A DNA stretch of 64,000 nt from Panicum virgatum (lineage: Eukaryota > Streptophyta > Magnoliopsida > Poales > Poaceae): NCBI RefSeq assembly GCF_016808335.1, contig NC_053149.1:28517339-28581338 (forward strand), written 5' to 3'. A program made the position numbers and the translations under genes. Positions 1 to 11,689 of this stretch are shown here, piece after piece. Within the stretch, counting starts at the first letter, position 1. Each line of letters opens with the position of its first letter. Under the pieces are notes generated by a model that was given only the letters and a program-made list of their open reading frames with translations, was not told where the DNA came from and ran no database searches.

Positions 1-98
1 ACAGGCACACACAGCAACAACGCCGGCAGAACCGCGGAGGCCCGGGCACCCCTCTCTCCGAGGATTTGGAAGAACTCTAGTGGCGAAGGCGGTTCAAT

Positions 99-1181
99 TT
101 GGCGATCCTCCCGCAATACGATGAAGAGTCCGATCCGAAGCAGTTCATGCTCAAGTACGGAGTCGTCATTGAAGCAATGGGGGGGAGGGGGGCCTCCGCT
201 TGCAAAGCTAAAGCCCTCGTCCTGGCCCTGAAAGGCCTCGCACAGTACTGGTATTCAAATCTCCCGAATGGCCATATACGTGCATGGGACCAGCTGCGAG
301 TGGAGTTGGCCACCGCGTTCCAGGAGGTGAAGCTCGATGAAGTCATATCATGCAACTTCCACAACATGAAGCAGGGGAGCTCCAGCATACAGGAGTACCA
401 CCACCGCCTTGTCAGGCTTCGTGCGAGGGCTCTGGAAGTAGCCGAGCGGACCATCATCGACGCCGCAATCTAGGGGATGAGCCTAGGCCCGTGTGGAGAG
501 TACCTCGTGCACCGCAAGCCGAAGACCGACGGCAGACTCTTCGAGATAATGCAAGAATACTGCACATCAGATGAGGGCAAGTGGCGGAAAATCGAGGAGA
601 TGAACGAGTAGCGAACCCGCAATAGGGACCGGTTGAAGCCACATCAGGCAGACCAGTCAAAGAACCCGAAGCTCGTGAACACGGTCTCCGGTGACGAAGT
701 TCGCGACTCTCGATCTCAAGTGAACAGAGGGATGAGCGACCAAAGCAACAACCACAACCGCGGGTGCAGAGACAACCCCAATCGAAGGCCAAAAACCCCA
801 TACTGCTACATACATGGCAAAGACAAGGGGCATTGGACAAACGAATGCCCCATCATCAAGGAAAAGAAAGAAGAGTCCAACCGAAGCAATGCTCTTCCGT
901 CGAAGCCTGTCAACTACACCACCCTCAACAGCCAGCCGCGGGGCCTGCCCCTACACAGTGGCAGCCCTCGCAACCAGCCCACTAAACTTCGGCATACCCC
1001 ACACTCTCCCCATCCTTCCAAGCTTTCCACTACAACCCTATCCAAGCATACACACACCCAGCCTTACCAGCCCCTTTGGCACCCCAAATCCGACAAAACC
1101 CCCCTTTGGCGCCGCAACATGCGTGGCCGCAACCAACCACAACACAAACCCCTAACTACCTCCCTCCACCACCGAAGCTAG
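99..1181 (+). pseudogene. Ty3/gypsy gag, degenerate
   Basis: This is the capsid/nucleocapsid region of an LTR retrotransposon. Residues 1-124 look like a Retrotrans_gag domain (PF03732): they contain an ALKGLAQYWYSNLP stretch, then a W-x-L-x-x-E-L-x-x-x-F pattern and an S-x-x-E-Y core. The same frame continues past in-frame stops at about 471 and 609. It then gives a basic, Asn/Arg-rich segment and a modified zinc knuckle (YCYIHGKDKGHWTNECP, about 804-854), which matches the C-x3-H-x4-GH-x4-C type of Tat-like gag. Beyond about 900 the frame is low-complexity and Pro/Thr-rich. The 5' end lies outside or at the edge of the window. The family call is secure and the product is not functional. Confidence 0.85.
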
Positions 1182-1389
1182 AGCCCGGCCAGATTCCAGA
1201 ACGTACCAACAATCCTGCCGGAGGCATGGTCAATGTCATCAACGCCATCTCGGCGGCTCCAACGAGCCAGTGCACGAGACAAAGAGGCATAGAAAGAGCA
1301 CTTCCACACAGTGTCACACGTGTGTGAAGGCAAACATTTCCGCACCCCCTGGTCTCATGTCCCAATAACATTCTCCGAAGCCGACCTTA

Positions 1390-2035
1390 GGCTTCAGCAT
1401 TACCTCCCACAATGACCCCCTCGTCATCCGGGACAACATCGGCAAAAACTATGTGCACTTCGTCGGGAACAATGTGGGCCGCATCCTCGTTGACAATGGA
1501 AGCTCCGTAGATTTTTCACCTGCCAATGCTTTGTCAACATGGGCTTGATAGAGAAGAACCTACACAAGTCCTAGTACCCCGTTATCGGCTTCGGTGGCAA
1601 AAAGATCAAGGCCATCGGCAAAATAGAGCTGAATGTGACATTCGGCGAAGGAAGTTCACAGAGGACGGAAGCAATAACATTCGATGTGGTAGACATCAGC
1701 TACCCATACAACGCCATCTTCAGCTTCAGCACCATCATCAAGTTCGGGGCTGTCATTCACCAGACATACCTCTGCAAGAAGCATCCAACCGCTAGAGTTG
1801 TCATCACGATCCTCGACAACCAAAAGGAGGCATGCAGGTGCAAAGATAATGCGGCATGTGCCACCAAAAATGTACATGCTATTAAAGCCACAGAAGACAA
1901 AGAGGAAGGCGAGCCAAAGCCGTCAAAGCCCGACGAAGCATACAAGTCGGAAGGCGTCGCACCCGCAGAGCACACAAAAAAAGGTTCCACTCTGCGAAGA
2001 CGTGCCAAACCGAACGGTCATCATCGGCAAGGGGC
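1390..2035 (+). pseudogene. Ty3/gypsy aspartic protease, degenerate and truncated
   Basis: This continues the preceding gag. In shifted frames one reads the retroviral-type protease core LVDNGSSVDF (about 1489-1518; the usual form in this group is DNGSS). It is followed by a conserved segment with FDVVDISYPYNAIF and FGAVIHQTYLC (about 1680-1770). The end of this region, RTVIIGKGLS (about 2013-2042), is the usual linker towards reverse transcriptase. No RT, RNase H or integrase follows: the sequence changes character at about 2040 to GC-rich and then AT-rich non-coding DNA. At least two frame changes separate the pieces. It is a dead fragment of a gypsy gag-pol. Confidence 0.8.
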
Positions 2036-2039
2036 TCTC

Positions 2040-3882
2040 TCTTCTTCCCCTAGTCGCATTTTTTTTGTGCACCGTAGCGCCGAATCGGTGCTACTCCGGC
2101 GATGCCCCGTTGTGGGCATGGCGGCGCCGCCACTCGCCGAGTCGTCCGCCGCCGTCGGCCGCCCTTTTCGTTATCGGCCGCCCGATCCAGATCGGAGGGC
2201 CCACAATAGATCCGACCCGAGTCAACCAAGTCTTGCCGGACAACTGCGGTCATTTTGCAAATAAGCCCCTCAGTTTTCTGCTAATCAACCCACAGTCCAC
2301 CTCTATTCAAAATAAATTTTGTTTTAATCCTTTTTCTTGCATAAAAGCCCCTATGTTTCCTAAAATCGAACCCGCCATCCAAGCTTAACATTTTTGCACA
2401 TTAGCCATTAAGTTTTTGTATAAAATTACATTTTAGCCCTCAATTTCTTTCTGTTTAGCCCTTTTTCTCGCGTTTAAGCCCATGCAGAATCGTTTTTAGC
2501 GGATCTTTACCATTTTAAGTCTATTTCAGGTGTTCTTGGTACTGTTTTTATCGTTGTAATATGTAGAACCTATTTTTAAGCTTTTTGTACTACTTTAATT
2601 TATTTCTATCGTTTTCTCGTATGTGCTCGTGTTGCTTTCCATGTTCAAAATCAAGATTTTGAAGACTTTGAGCAGCAGCAAATGAACGAGGAAGGAAAGT
2701 ATATTCCTTGATCATATTTTGTCCAAATAACATTTACTTTATGCCTGCATGCAAATTGATGGGCACCTATTATCCTTATTGCTCATCCATGTCCTTGAAT
2801 AGCCGGGTTTTCCTTTATAAAATCTATTGAGAAGTGTGCTTAGCTGCTGAACAATAGTTTTGGGTGGTTAATGAAAACATTATGCTTGATACATGGTTTA
2901 CACTCTTTGAGGATCATTATGAGGCTTTGATAATGATAATTAAAATCAATCATGGAGCGACCACCCGGGAAAAAGCGCAACCACAAGAACTATAGGGCTC
3001 TAGTCTTGGCTGATTAATTAGATTTCTCTAGATTGTTCGTAGCTTACCAAAAGGCGCAAGGGGGTACTAGGTTCAAGAGGGGTACTCGGCCTACCAAAGG
3101 GGTTTGGTACGCCTTCGGGGTATGCTCGCTTTGGTGGAGGGTGCACTCGCCTAGCGGCTGAAACCTCAGCGGGCTACTATTAGTTGGAGAGTCTTTGTAA
3201 AGGCCTCTCCTGCCACTCACCAAAAGAAGTGTTTAAGGGCCTTGCAAACCCGGGTATCGAGGGAGACGTGACTTTTGGGTAAAGTGTGCAACCTCTACAG
3301 AGTGAAAACTGGTATATTAGTCGTGCTCACGGTCAAGAGCGGCTCGGACCCTCACATGTCTACTTAATTAAAATCATGGTTTAATTCAATTATTTAATTG
3401 TTTCAAGGTTTATTTACTATTTCTGCTATTAATTTATTTCATAAATGTGGGTTTATATTCACACATGTAGTAATGTTATTTGTTCGACTATTATTAAAAT
3501 GCTTACCGCTTATTCAGCCAACCTTATTTCTTGTCATTTACATTCCAATATATTTGCTGAGTACATCATGTGCTCACACTTGCTATATCAACAATGCTCA
3601 GAACAAGATCATTTGAGGACTTCCCAGAGAGGACATTCAGGACTTCTAGGCGTACGTTCCCCAGTCAGCTACCTGTGGAGTTTGGATGATCCGCTACTAG
3701 AATTAATGCGAACTGCGCTTATTTATTTTTGTTATGCCTTTTGGCTTGGTTTGTTATAAATAAGTTCGGTACTTTATGACACTGCTACTATTACTCACTA
3801 TTGTCATCATATATGTGTAGTTTTCATCTTGGCATACATATGATTTATTGCTTGGTTTATTCCTTCAAAATCGGGCGTGACA
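2040..3882 (+). mobile_element. LTR-like sequence of a grass gypsy element
   Basis: This is non-coding sequence between the broken gag-pro and unassigned DNA. It holds a GC-rich head (2090-2230), a long T-rich tract, and a block at 2950-3360 rich in GGGTACTAGG/GGGTACTCGG, resembling repetitive LTR sequence common in grasses. It ends in CGGGCGTGACA at 3872-3882, a typical gypsy LTR 3' terminus (TG...CA type). I could not find a matching 5' TG boundary or a target-site duplication. The left limit is only where coding similarity stops, so this may be a solo or a truncated LTR. Confidence 0.5.
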
Positions 3883-3989
3883 TTAAATAGTAATCATGCC
3901 GGAGTTTGCGTTCTCCATCCCCTTTACATTCAACATTACTTCTTGCACTTACATTCCATGTTTACCTTTCCTAGAATTGCCTTGTGTTT

Positions 3990-4166
3990 TTTATAGCATT
4001 GGAACCTAGGGTGCAAAACTTTTGTGCGGCAGAGATAGAAACACATAGAAAAACCTAGTGCACATTTAGGTAGAATATGGAATAGATTTTGATATGTGCT
4101 TGGAGTCTTAGTTCTTTAGAACACCTAATTCACCCCCTCCCCTCTTAGGGTGTCACGGTCCTTTCA
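3990..4166 (-). mobile_element. copia (Sirevirus-like) LTR terminal fragment
   Basis: Read on the minus strand from 4166, this starts TGAAAGGACCGTGACACC and runs into a G-rich GAGGGGAGGGGGTGAATTAG stretch. The same layout begins the solo LTR at 57431 (TGTAAGGATC, then a G-rich tract, then GGTGAATAGGG). The LTR tip, including the TG, is present. The rest of the LTR fades out within about 170 bp, so this is a truncated remnant. Confidence 0.55.
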
Positions 4167-5943
4167 ACCCGCCCCCACAAATTCATTTTTTAGTGGCGGG
4201 TTAACTGCTACAGTAACCTCGCTCCCTTTGCAGGAGTGTGTTAATTTTTGACTTACTCCTAAAAAATTGGGCGATCCTACAAATCGTTTTTGTAGTAGGT
4301 ACAAATCATGATAAAGTTAACTCCAAGGCACCATGCCTGCAAGCTTCACTCTAAAACCCCTCTCTGAAAATTAAAAGAAAAATAGCCTACTCACATCAGG
4401 CAAGGTAAGAAACACATACTGGGAGAGACTATGTTTTTTTAAGAAAAAGAAACTGAGCATATGCCTAGCACAATCTAAAATCAGGACACTCACACTCGAA
4501 TAAAGTAACAAGACTTTAAATAAAGGAGATGACTATATTGATAACTCGGTCTTACAAAAGATACAAGTGAGCCCAAACTGACCAATTTAAACTGCTTGAA
4601 GTGTGCCCAATTGTCTAGGATTTGATGGAAAGATCTTTGAGTCCTCTACAAAAACCTCTGCATGTGAAGAATTTAATTCGGCCTCTATGATGACCAAAAC
4701 AAGCGACAAACGGAGACAGCCCGATCTATCATTATGCATAGACTACTGTGACAGCAAGTTTATCCCCCCATCTAATCGAACAAAACTTGCTAATTGCAAG
4801 CCCTAAATCTCATCCAAAACAAAGGGATCAGATTAGAAAACATCCACCTTGATCCTCCAAAGTCTTAGGATTTTTGCAGCCCTCTCCTTTCCTCTCCAAC
4901 ACTCCCTCTCCCTCCCTCTATGCATCCATGGCAATGGAAGGGAAAAATGGAGTTTGGGCAAGAAGAAGCACTAGGTTTGGGGGAGGGAAAAAGGAACGTG
5001 CGGTTGAGAGGAAGGAAAAACGCATGGGACAGAAAAAGGTCTATTACCGTTCACGTGATTACATGTAGCATTAAATTCCATTGAGAAAAAAGGGGAAAAT
5101 GATGCATATGAGTGGTTAAACGGCGAGATCTTTGCATCAGTGCTCTCAGATCATCTATCTTGCCAGTGAATAAAAAAGTCAACATCTTTTGTTCATGTAC
5201 CTGGTTAACCAATTAATAAATTGTGTGTTCCAACTTGTCAAGCATATTTTCTCCAATACGCATTACTCACGCAAAGAACCAGCCACCAAAATCCAAAACT
5301 ACATTTTCTTCTTTGATAAACATATAAAGCGACTTTACAAAATTCTGGGTGTTACAAAATTAGACCAAAATAATAGCATGAAAAAATATTTCCTCAGTGT
5401 CCGACAGATTATGTATGTGATATATAGCTCAACCTATTCATAATTGTTTAGCACATGCCAAGCTTCTAGTAAACCTCTTCAATGTATGTAAGCTTCAAGG
5501 ATCCAAACAAAGTTACACCATGCTAGAAAAAAGATACTTCACATTCTCCTAAAAAATCAACACTATATCTTTTTTTGACCTCCTGATTATATCATGTCTC
5601 AACATCATCCACTAAGTGCCATGAAAAAAAATCTCAAGCACTCATTAGCAACATATGCTTCTGCATTGGATCCTTTAGGACTAGACTTGTTTCTCACAGA
5701 AATCCTCAGTGTACATAGCTTTCATTTCACAGGATGCATCCATCCATATTTTACTTGTCCTCTATGGATTACTTTGTCATGTAAATGAACAACGAAGTGC
5801 ACCTTAACATCAAAGAAGGTAGGAGGAAAAAATTATCAAGCTTGCACAAAATTATTGGCATATTTATTTACTTTGTCCAAACCTTCTAACTTTAGAGTTT
5901 TCCAACACAGTTCCTAAAAGAAGTTTTGTAATTCCACAATGGC
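4167..5943. other. AT-rich intergenic sequence, no gene recognised
   Basis: I see no coherent gene here. At 4180-4300 short inverted pieces (ACCCGCCCCCAC and AGTGGCGGGTTA) and a TTTTTGTAGTAG resemble sub-terminal repeats and the terminus of CACTA transposons, but no opposite end was found. Short ORFs at 4603-5788 have no recognisable domain, and their codon use looks like random AT-rich DNA. Confidence 0.4.
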
Positions 5944-5946
5944 TTA

Positions 5947-6222
5947 GGGCCGGTTTGGTAGAGCTAGCTCCACCTGATCCTTATTCTTTATAGATCTCTG
6001 AGAGAAGTGATTCACTGGCTGAAATTGAGTCTCTGTGATTCTCTAAGATTAACTTTATGAATAACAGATCTAGTGTGAGAAGTGAATTACGAGAAGCTAA
6101 TTTTTTCAATTCCTAACTCCTTAGTTCACATTAGAGAAGCACTTTCCTTAGAAAAAAATGTTTGGCAGAGCTTCTTATGGATTCAGCCTAGAAGCTGCTC
6201 TGCGAGCTCTACCAAACATGGC
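5947..6222. mobile_element. Tourist/PIF-like MITE, 276 bp
   Basis: The ends are inverted. The left end GGGCCGGTTTGGTAGAGCT pairs with the right end AGCTCTACCAAACATGGC. The element is preceded by TTA (5944-5946) and followed by TTG (6223-6225), which fits a 3-bp TWA-type duplication with one change. There is no ORF. The size, termini and AT-rich interior match non-autonomous PIF/Harbinger MITEs of grasses. A hAT-type origin with an 8-bp duplication (ATGGCTTA/ATGGCTTG) is an alternative reading. Confidence 0.75.
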
Positions 6223-6439
6223 TTGAAATATGTCAACTAATCACTAATCATCAAAGTGAAACAGGCAAAATACCTTGGAGTAGGACATGACAATCCTGAA
6301 TTTTTAGTCTTTGGAGTTTACATCTATTTGTTGCAATAAATCTTTATAACTTAGAGGCGTATCTATGTGGGAACTATACCTTACTTATAAAATGGAACAC
6401 ATGTTGTTTGTATTTATCCATAGTATATGGAGCTCGTAG

Positions 6440-8282
6440 CATTTTTCATGACTCTCCTTCAGTCTTCTTCATGTATAGGTGTGGTCTTATACCAATCTCT
6501 TCCAAATAAATCCTAGCAGTAATCAGCAATATTCTAATAAGGTTTTCACATATATTTTTGTCAATTTGCGTGACATCCAGATTGTGCAGTAGCTCAAAAC
6601 TGGTCCGATACAACAAGTCAATGAAACAAACCCTTCGGCTCCAACACTGCTCAACGTCCCGCTTCCTTTTCTGACCTTGAGGAGGCTTTCTTGGTTTAAC
6701 ATCTTTGAGACTGTCCAGTTGCTGTTGGAGCTGCTTGGTAGTCAATTAACCTAGGCTCACATGGTTTGCCTTACCATCAAATTATTTCATGTTTCTTGCT
6801 CATGGATGGTTAGATGGAACGAAATGATGATGCCCAATATAACACACCTTTTCCGGAACCTCGTTGATAAGGATTGTTGTCCAAATGCACACAAGCATAA
6901 TAACCTTCTGTGACTCGCCCTACCAATGTGCTCAGTATTGGATAGTCATGTATAGACCATATAACTACAAAAAGTAGATCAATGACCTTATGACTATTAG
7001 AAGTATCAAATTCACCAACACCCTTCCAAAGCTCCAACAACCTCATCAACAAGAGGATGCAAGAACACATCAAATACCTTTGATGGAGAACTTAGTCTAG
7101 TTTGATTCTTTCATAAATACCCATGGTACCATGTAATACATCACAACAAATATTGGCCACATACTGTATGAGTTGCTCATGTGGCCAAATGGATCAAAAC
7201 CATCAGTTGCAAAGACAAGTCTAATGTTCTTAGCATTTTCTGCAATATTGCGTCCAACTTTTATGGAAGTCTTCCCATGTTGCACTATTAGCTGGATGGC
7301 TTAGCTTATTGTCCACCGATTTTCACTTTGACTTCTTCCATTGTGCATCCTTTGTGGTTCTCTAAGAAATAATTATTGCTTTCAACCTCAGAATCAGTGG
7401 AAAATATCTCAATACCTTATACGCAATGCACTTCATGTTTTCTACATATTTCCATCTTGAATCCGCTTCACAGTACACTGGGCACACATTAGCTTTGGAA
7501 AGTTTCTTGTTGTGAAATGGTACACAATTACTTTTATAAACATGGATTGAATCATAGATAAGTAAGATGACATTAATGTAATTCATTGCCTCTTCATAAG
7601 ATGCCAAGATAGATGCTTCCGGAATGCATCGGATAACACCTTCTAAATTGCATTAAATGCGACAATGCTCATCTGATAGATAGATTTGATATGAAGTAAC
7701 ATACAACAAATGTGAATTTTGTATATCTAGATCCAGGAGCCACCTTAACATTTACATGTCTCTTTAAATATTAGTTTTCCTTCACACCAATCACATTACC
7801 AGCACACATATTGACTATCACATTAGGAAGTCTATCATCAGTGCCTTCATCTACACTATGTTTTGCGTTTTCCTCAACCCCATCATCCCACAAAATTGCA
7901 TTTTCCTGAACCTCATCATCGTACACAATTACATTATCAACACCATGATCCAGCACAAGTACCGTTTTCTAACCCTATCATCCTGCACAATTGCGTTTTC
8001 CTAAACCCTATCATCCTTGCACAATTGCATTATCTTCAACCCCTTCATCAAATGTTTCTCCATGATTGATCCACCTAGTGTACGTGCTTGCCATCCCAAT
8101 TCTATGTGTGTGCATTAACACCTCTCCTTGATTATGGCTAATCCAATTCAAATATCTAAAACATGTCAGAATTTTTCTTTCATCATCATAGTATGTACTG
8201 CATACAAATTCATGAAATCATAAACTTTGTTAACATATTTAGGGGTAAAATGTGCACAATTGTTTATCCAATGTGCGTCCAT
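6440..8282 (-). pseudogene. En/Spm (CACTA) transposase TNP2, degenerate
   Basis: TNP2-type transposase catalyses cut-and-paste transposition of CACTA elements. On the minus strand the pieces occur in family order. A Met start at 8282 leads into MDAHWINNCAHFTPKYVN (transposase-associated domain, PF13963), ending in a TYTRWINH segment near 8070. An acidic linker encoded by short tandem repeats follows. Next come a SYEEAMNYINV...CPVYCEADSRWKY-like segment with KVLRYFPLILRLK (7362-7607), FATDGFDPFGHMSNSYSMW (7097-7240), a segment with a WSIHDYPILSTLVGRVTEGYYAC core (6850-6980) and HNLDVTQIDKNICENL (about 6540-6590). Stops and frameshifts separate the blocks. The C-terminal DUF4216/4218 part is missing. 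No CACTA termini could be assigned. Confidence 0.8.
7865..8055. repeat. degenerate tandem repeat, ~33-bp unit, about 5-6 copies
   Basis: On the plus strand the unit reads roughly AACCCCATCATCC-(n)-CACAATTGCATTTTC and recurs five to six times with substitutions and small length changes. It falls in the linker between the N-terminal domain and the catalytic core of the TNP2 relic. With a length near 33 bp it would add 11 residues per copy, giving acidic EENA/DDGVEENA-like peptide repeats on the minus strand. Confidence 0.7.
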
Positions 8283-8750
8283 GCATCTATCAAACAATCA
8301 TTGTTAAGGTTTCAAATAAATCAGGTTGGAATTGCTCTATGTTGACATACCTTAAGACAAAATCAAATTAGTCAAATTCAACTGCTCATTACAGACCAGG
8401 TTGACATGCTGCCATGGGGAGCACCAGATTTGTGCTATCGCGAGCCACCACAGGATTGAGCCACCGTGCGGACATATGCTAGGATGGTCCATCATGGCTG
8501 CCTTCTCTTTGTTCTTCTTGCCCCAATGCGGGAGCGGGCAACTGGTGATCCAATTTTTGTTTCAAGTGTTTGCTTTTAGTCACTCTAAGTACCAAAATAT
8601 ACCCCATCAACTCACCTGGCACTTACATGTGGGACCATGAAGAGCTTATCTTATTTCAATAATAAAATGTTTTAATCATAAAATTATCATCATAGCTTAG
8701 CAGATTTCTTATATTGAGTCCAGTTTCCTTGGTAATGGTAGTTGTTAGCC
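8283..8750. other. unassigned sequence
   Basis: Upstream of the TNP2 start. No terminal CACTA motif, gene or recognisable repeat was found here. A short ORF at 8401-8640 has no domain that I recognise. Confidence 0.3.
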
Positions 8751-8751
8751 C

Positions 8752-9330
8752 ATGTAGTCCAGTTGTGGTTGTGGTGTGATGGCTTAGTACCAACTTGGAA
8801 GCTTAAGGAAGTGAGGTCATCACATAAACCTTATGCTCCTCCGGGTTAACCATTTTACATGACGAGTAGACAAGTATTAGGGATGTGCTATTTCTATGAG
8901 GGCTTGTGTCTCACGTGAGGCACAAGGCCGCAAACAGATCTTGAGCAGGGTGTTACAGATGGTATATTTAGAGCATAAACCTTCACAACACATGACAATG
9001 TGCATGTGGATTGGTCCCACAGCATGGCTGTGCACCGAGGGGATCTTGGTGTATGTTGCATAAGTGGTGAGTTTCCGAGGGCATAAGCCCTTAGGAGGTG
9101 CTGCATATAATACCCATAACCCAATGTCCATTTGTCCATGTGGCCCAATTGTGATTATGGTGTTGTAGTTTAGTACCTGCTTTGAAGTTTAGGGGGTGGG
9201 TGGGGTGGGTGGAGAGGCTAGCATATAATCCTTATCGCTCCAAATATAATACCTCTAAATTAACCCTTTTACACAAAGCAAGAGTGAAAGTGTAAGATAG
9301 GTGCTATGCATATGCGGACTCGTTCCAAGT
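8752..9330. repeat. two imperfect direct repeats about 385 bp apart
   Basis: The segment from about 8752 (CCATGTAGTCCAGTTGTGG, then ACCTTATGCTCCTCC, then GGTTAACCATTTTACA) is echoed from about 9136 (CCATGTGGCCCAATTGTGAT, then ATCCTTATCGCTCC, then ATTAACCCTTTTACACA). Each copy continues with a similar GGGTGTGTC/CCAAGTGAGG-like tail. The order is kept but identity is modest. This suggests an old tandem duplication or part of a decayed repeat family rather than a gene. Confidence 0.5.
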
Positions 9331-10860
9331 GAGGAGCCGGGCTATAAGTAGGGTTTGGATGTAGTGTGTTGTATCTTGGGTCGATGCACTATTTTTTGCC
9401 CCTTTGATTGCTTATGGAGTCCGTTAGTCTTCAAGTGAGTTTCACGATCTAGCACCCATTATAAGTAATTCTCGCCAGAAATATCCAGAGCCTTAAAATC
9501 AAACTTTGGCAAGAATCAACTTAGTAAACTTGTGCTTCATAGTCTTTGTTAGAGATAGTCGTGCTGAAAACATGTATAATAACTAGTTTACTGATTATTA
9601 AGAATTGGTATGCAAAAATATGGAGAACAAATTGAGAGGGAAATAAAATGAAGTCTCCTCTTTTTTTTTAATATTTCCAATACATAAGCTCTCCTATATA
9701 TAGCCATAGATGAGACAGTGAAATAAACAATGGACTTAGAAGAGTTGATGCTACAAGACTTACACCATACAAGTAGTAGGTTGTGGCTTTAAAGATATAT
9801 GGGATTATGGACATCCACATAAATTGATAATCCCGTAACATATTGCGTTTTGCACTCTCTTGGGCTATATATTCTTACGAGTTGGTGTGCACCAAAGTAC
9901 CTGCAAATTGCTTTTATAGTTTCTTGCTCAGGCTGTACCAATTGTCCTACTCTAATTTTTGGCTTTCTTTTGGATTTTGTACAAATTTCCTGTCTATCAC
10001 TTAACATCTACCTAGATAGCAGGTCAAAATGCTTTTATTTCTATTTACGGCTATGTCAGTTTTGTTGATATGCCACTTTAAAGTTACATGGCTAGAATTG
10101 TAAATTTGTTACACATTTATGTTCGTAGTTATGCTAATTTTCCTTTAGGAATTACCCAATTGTATTGTTGATTTTGTGTTCACTCTTTAACCTTAGATGC
10201 CTCTCTTTGTGGCACAAATATTCTTTTTATTTGGTTCCTTCTAATTGTTGCATTGGGTTTTTGTTTTCTTATGCTTCTTTGGTGCTGATCCCCTCCTCTA
10301 GCCCATGCATATAAAATAACCTGTCATGGAAAGGTGGGGGCTATTCTAACTGCTCTTCAACAAAAAGAGGTTAATGACAATGTGACATTTAAATGGTGTG
10401 TGCAAAAAAGATATGATTTCGCTATTATTCATACGTAAAAAGGCTGGCTAGCCACATGTTCTAAGTAGTGATCACCAATGGTAGAAAGATATCGTTTTTT
10501 ATGTTTAGAAATCATATCTTCTAGCTAAAGAATTTATGAATGATTATCCAAAGGCAAACATATCTTGGACTTAATGAATTACCAAATGAGACCAATAGTT
10601 GTATCTTCAATATCACGAATTAAAAATAAAATATTAATTACATGACACGAAAAGATTTGATCACAATCTCAATCAAATCACCCGCCAATACCAACTACAA
10701 CACATACACGTTTTGAATTACCAAATAGGATCTTTAAAGATTGAGTAAATCAATGAGTCACATTAATTTCACATATCTTATATATAGTTGATGGGCACAA
10801 TTGTTAATGACAATATCTACTATGGATACAGCTTGCACACAAGGGCAATATTACAATGAT
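9331..10860. other. AT-rich intergenic DNA upstream of the zinc-finger gene
   Basis: There are no convincing coding regions. Short ORFs at 9789-10068 overlap on both strands and lack domains. The segment directly before 10870 is the presumed promoter region of the downstream gene. Confidence 0.4.
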
Positions 10861-10872
10861 TCTCTTGGTCCC

Positions 10873-10880
10873 TATAAATA
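10873..10880 (+). promoter_or_regulatory. TATA box of the C2H2 zinc-finger gene
   Basis: TATAAATA preceded by CC lies 81-88 bp upstream of the ATG at 10961. This is a normal TATA-to-start distance for a short plant 5' leader, and no other comparable TATA element lies closer. Confidence 0.6.
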
Positions 10881-10960
10881 CCTGTCCAGGGTCCTCATTG
10901 AAAGTGTATTCTAGCATAGATCTGTATTTTGTAATACATAGCTAGTTCCAAAAAAACCCC

Positions 10961-11683
10961 ATGAATCCCTCTCCGAATATCAATTCAACAAACAATGGAC
11001 CCATAGTTTCTCCCTTGCATGAAGCATTGGCAGGCACAACAGCGATGCCAATCATTGATCCATCATCGCAGAGCCAGCCTACCATTCAACCTATTTTCCA
11101 TGCACCACAAGGACCATCCATGATGCCAATGAATCATAATTCTACACTGCCCAACTGCACGGAGGAACGACTCCCACTGTCATCGGTCTTTCCACACACA
11201 ATTCCTACCACTGTTACCCCACTCACCTCCGTTTCGTTCCAAGACAGGTTCAATGCAAACTCAATCAATCAGCAACAAACATTCTCATCCGAGCGTGATT
11301 TTCTGACAACCCCAGTAAGTGATTACCTGAATTTCTCTGATCATATGATGATTATGTCTATGGAGGCTCGACCAATCACATCCTTGCTTCAAGGTGATCC
11401 TGTTACTGTTCTCCATGCACACCTTAACACCATAGAAGGTTTAGATCTTGGCCCAATTTTTGAGAACCCTACAGAGGTGCCAATGGAGCAGCAGGTGCTA
11501 GTAAGGGAAACAATTGGTGCTTTTGATAATATTGCACAGGGTATGCCGGGATCCATGATGAAAAATGAAAGAGAGGGGCATATATATGAGTGCAAGATTT
11601 GCCCTGCCAAATTTTCCTCAGCACAAGCATTTGGTGGACACATGAGCCATCATAGCAAAGCTAAGAAAAAGGAAACTAACTAG
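10961..11683 (+). CDS. single C2H2 zinc-finger protein (QALGGH-like, with QAFGGH)
   Basis: This is a likely DNA-binding, nuclear transcriptional regulator of 240 residues in one uninterrupted exon. The only recognisable domain is at the C-terminus: YECKICPAKFSSAQAFGGH followed by MSHHSKAKKK (about residues 204-237). That gives C-x2-C-x12-H-x3-H spacing with the plant-specific QALGGH helix present as QAFGGH. A basic tail (KAKKKE) may serve nuclear targeting. The first 200 residues are rich in Ser, Pro, Asn, Gln and Met and are probably disordered. No EAR-type LxLxL motif is obvious near the end. The ATG is the first after a TATA box, and no stop or frameshift interrupts the frame, so it may be active. 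The ortholog is not identified. Confidence 0.75.
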   Translation: MNPSPNINSTNNGPIVSPLHEALAGTTAMPIIDPSSQSQPTIQPIFHAPQGPSMMPMNHNSTLPNCTEERLPLSSVFPHTIPTTVTPLTSVSFQDRFNANSINQQQTFSSERDFLTTPVSDYLNFSDHMMIMSMEARPITSLLQGDPVTVLHAHLNTIEGLDLGPIFENPTEVPMEQQVLVRETIGAFDNIAQGMPGSMMKNEREGHIYECKICPAKFSSAQAFGGHMSHHSKAKKKETN

Positions 11684-11689
11684 ACTGCT

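Noticed and set aside
4170..4300. CACTA element end (AGTGGCGGGTTA and TTTTTGTAGTAG)
   Set aside because: Only one possible terminus, with a mismatch in the TAGTG end. Its orientation would place the element to the left, away from the TNP2 relic, and no partner end was seen.
11389..11643. 84-codon minus-strand frame
   Set aside because: Shadow of the zinc-finger gene on the other strand.
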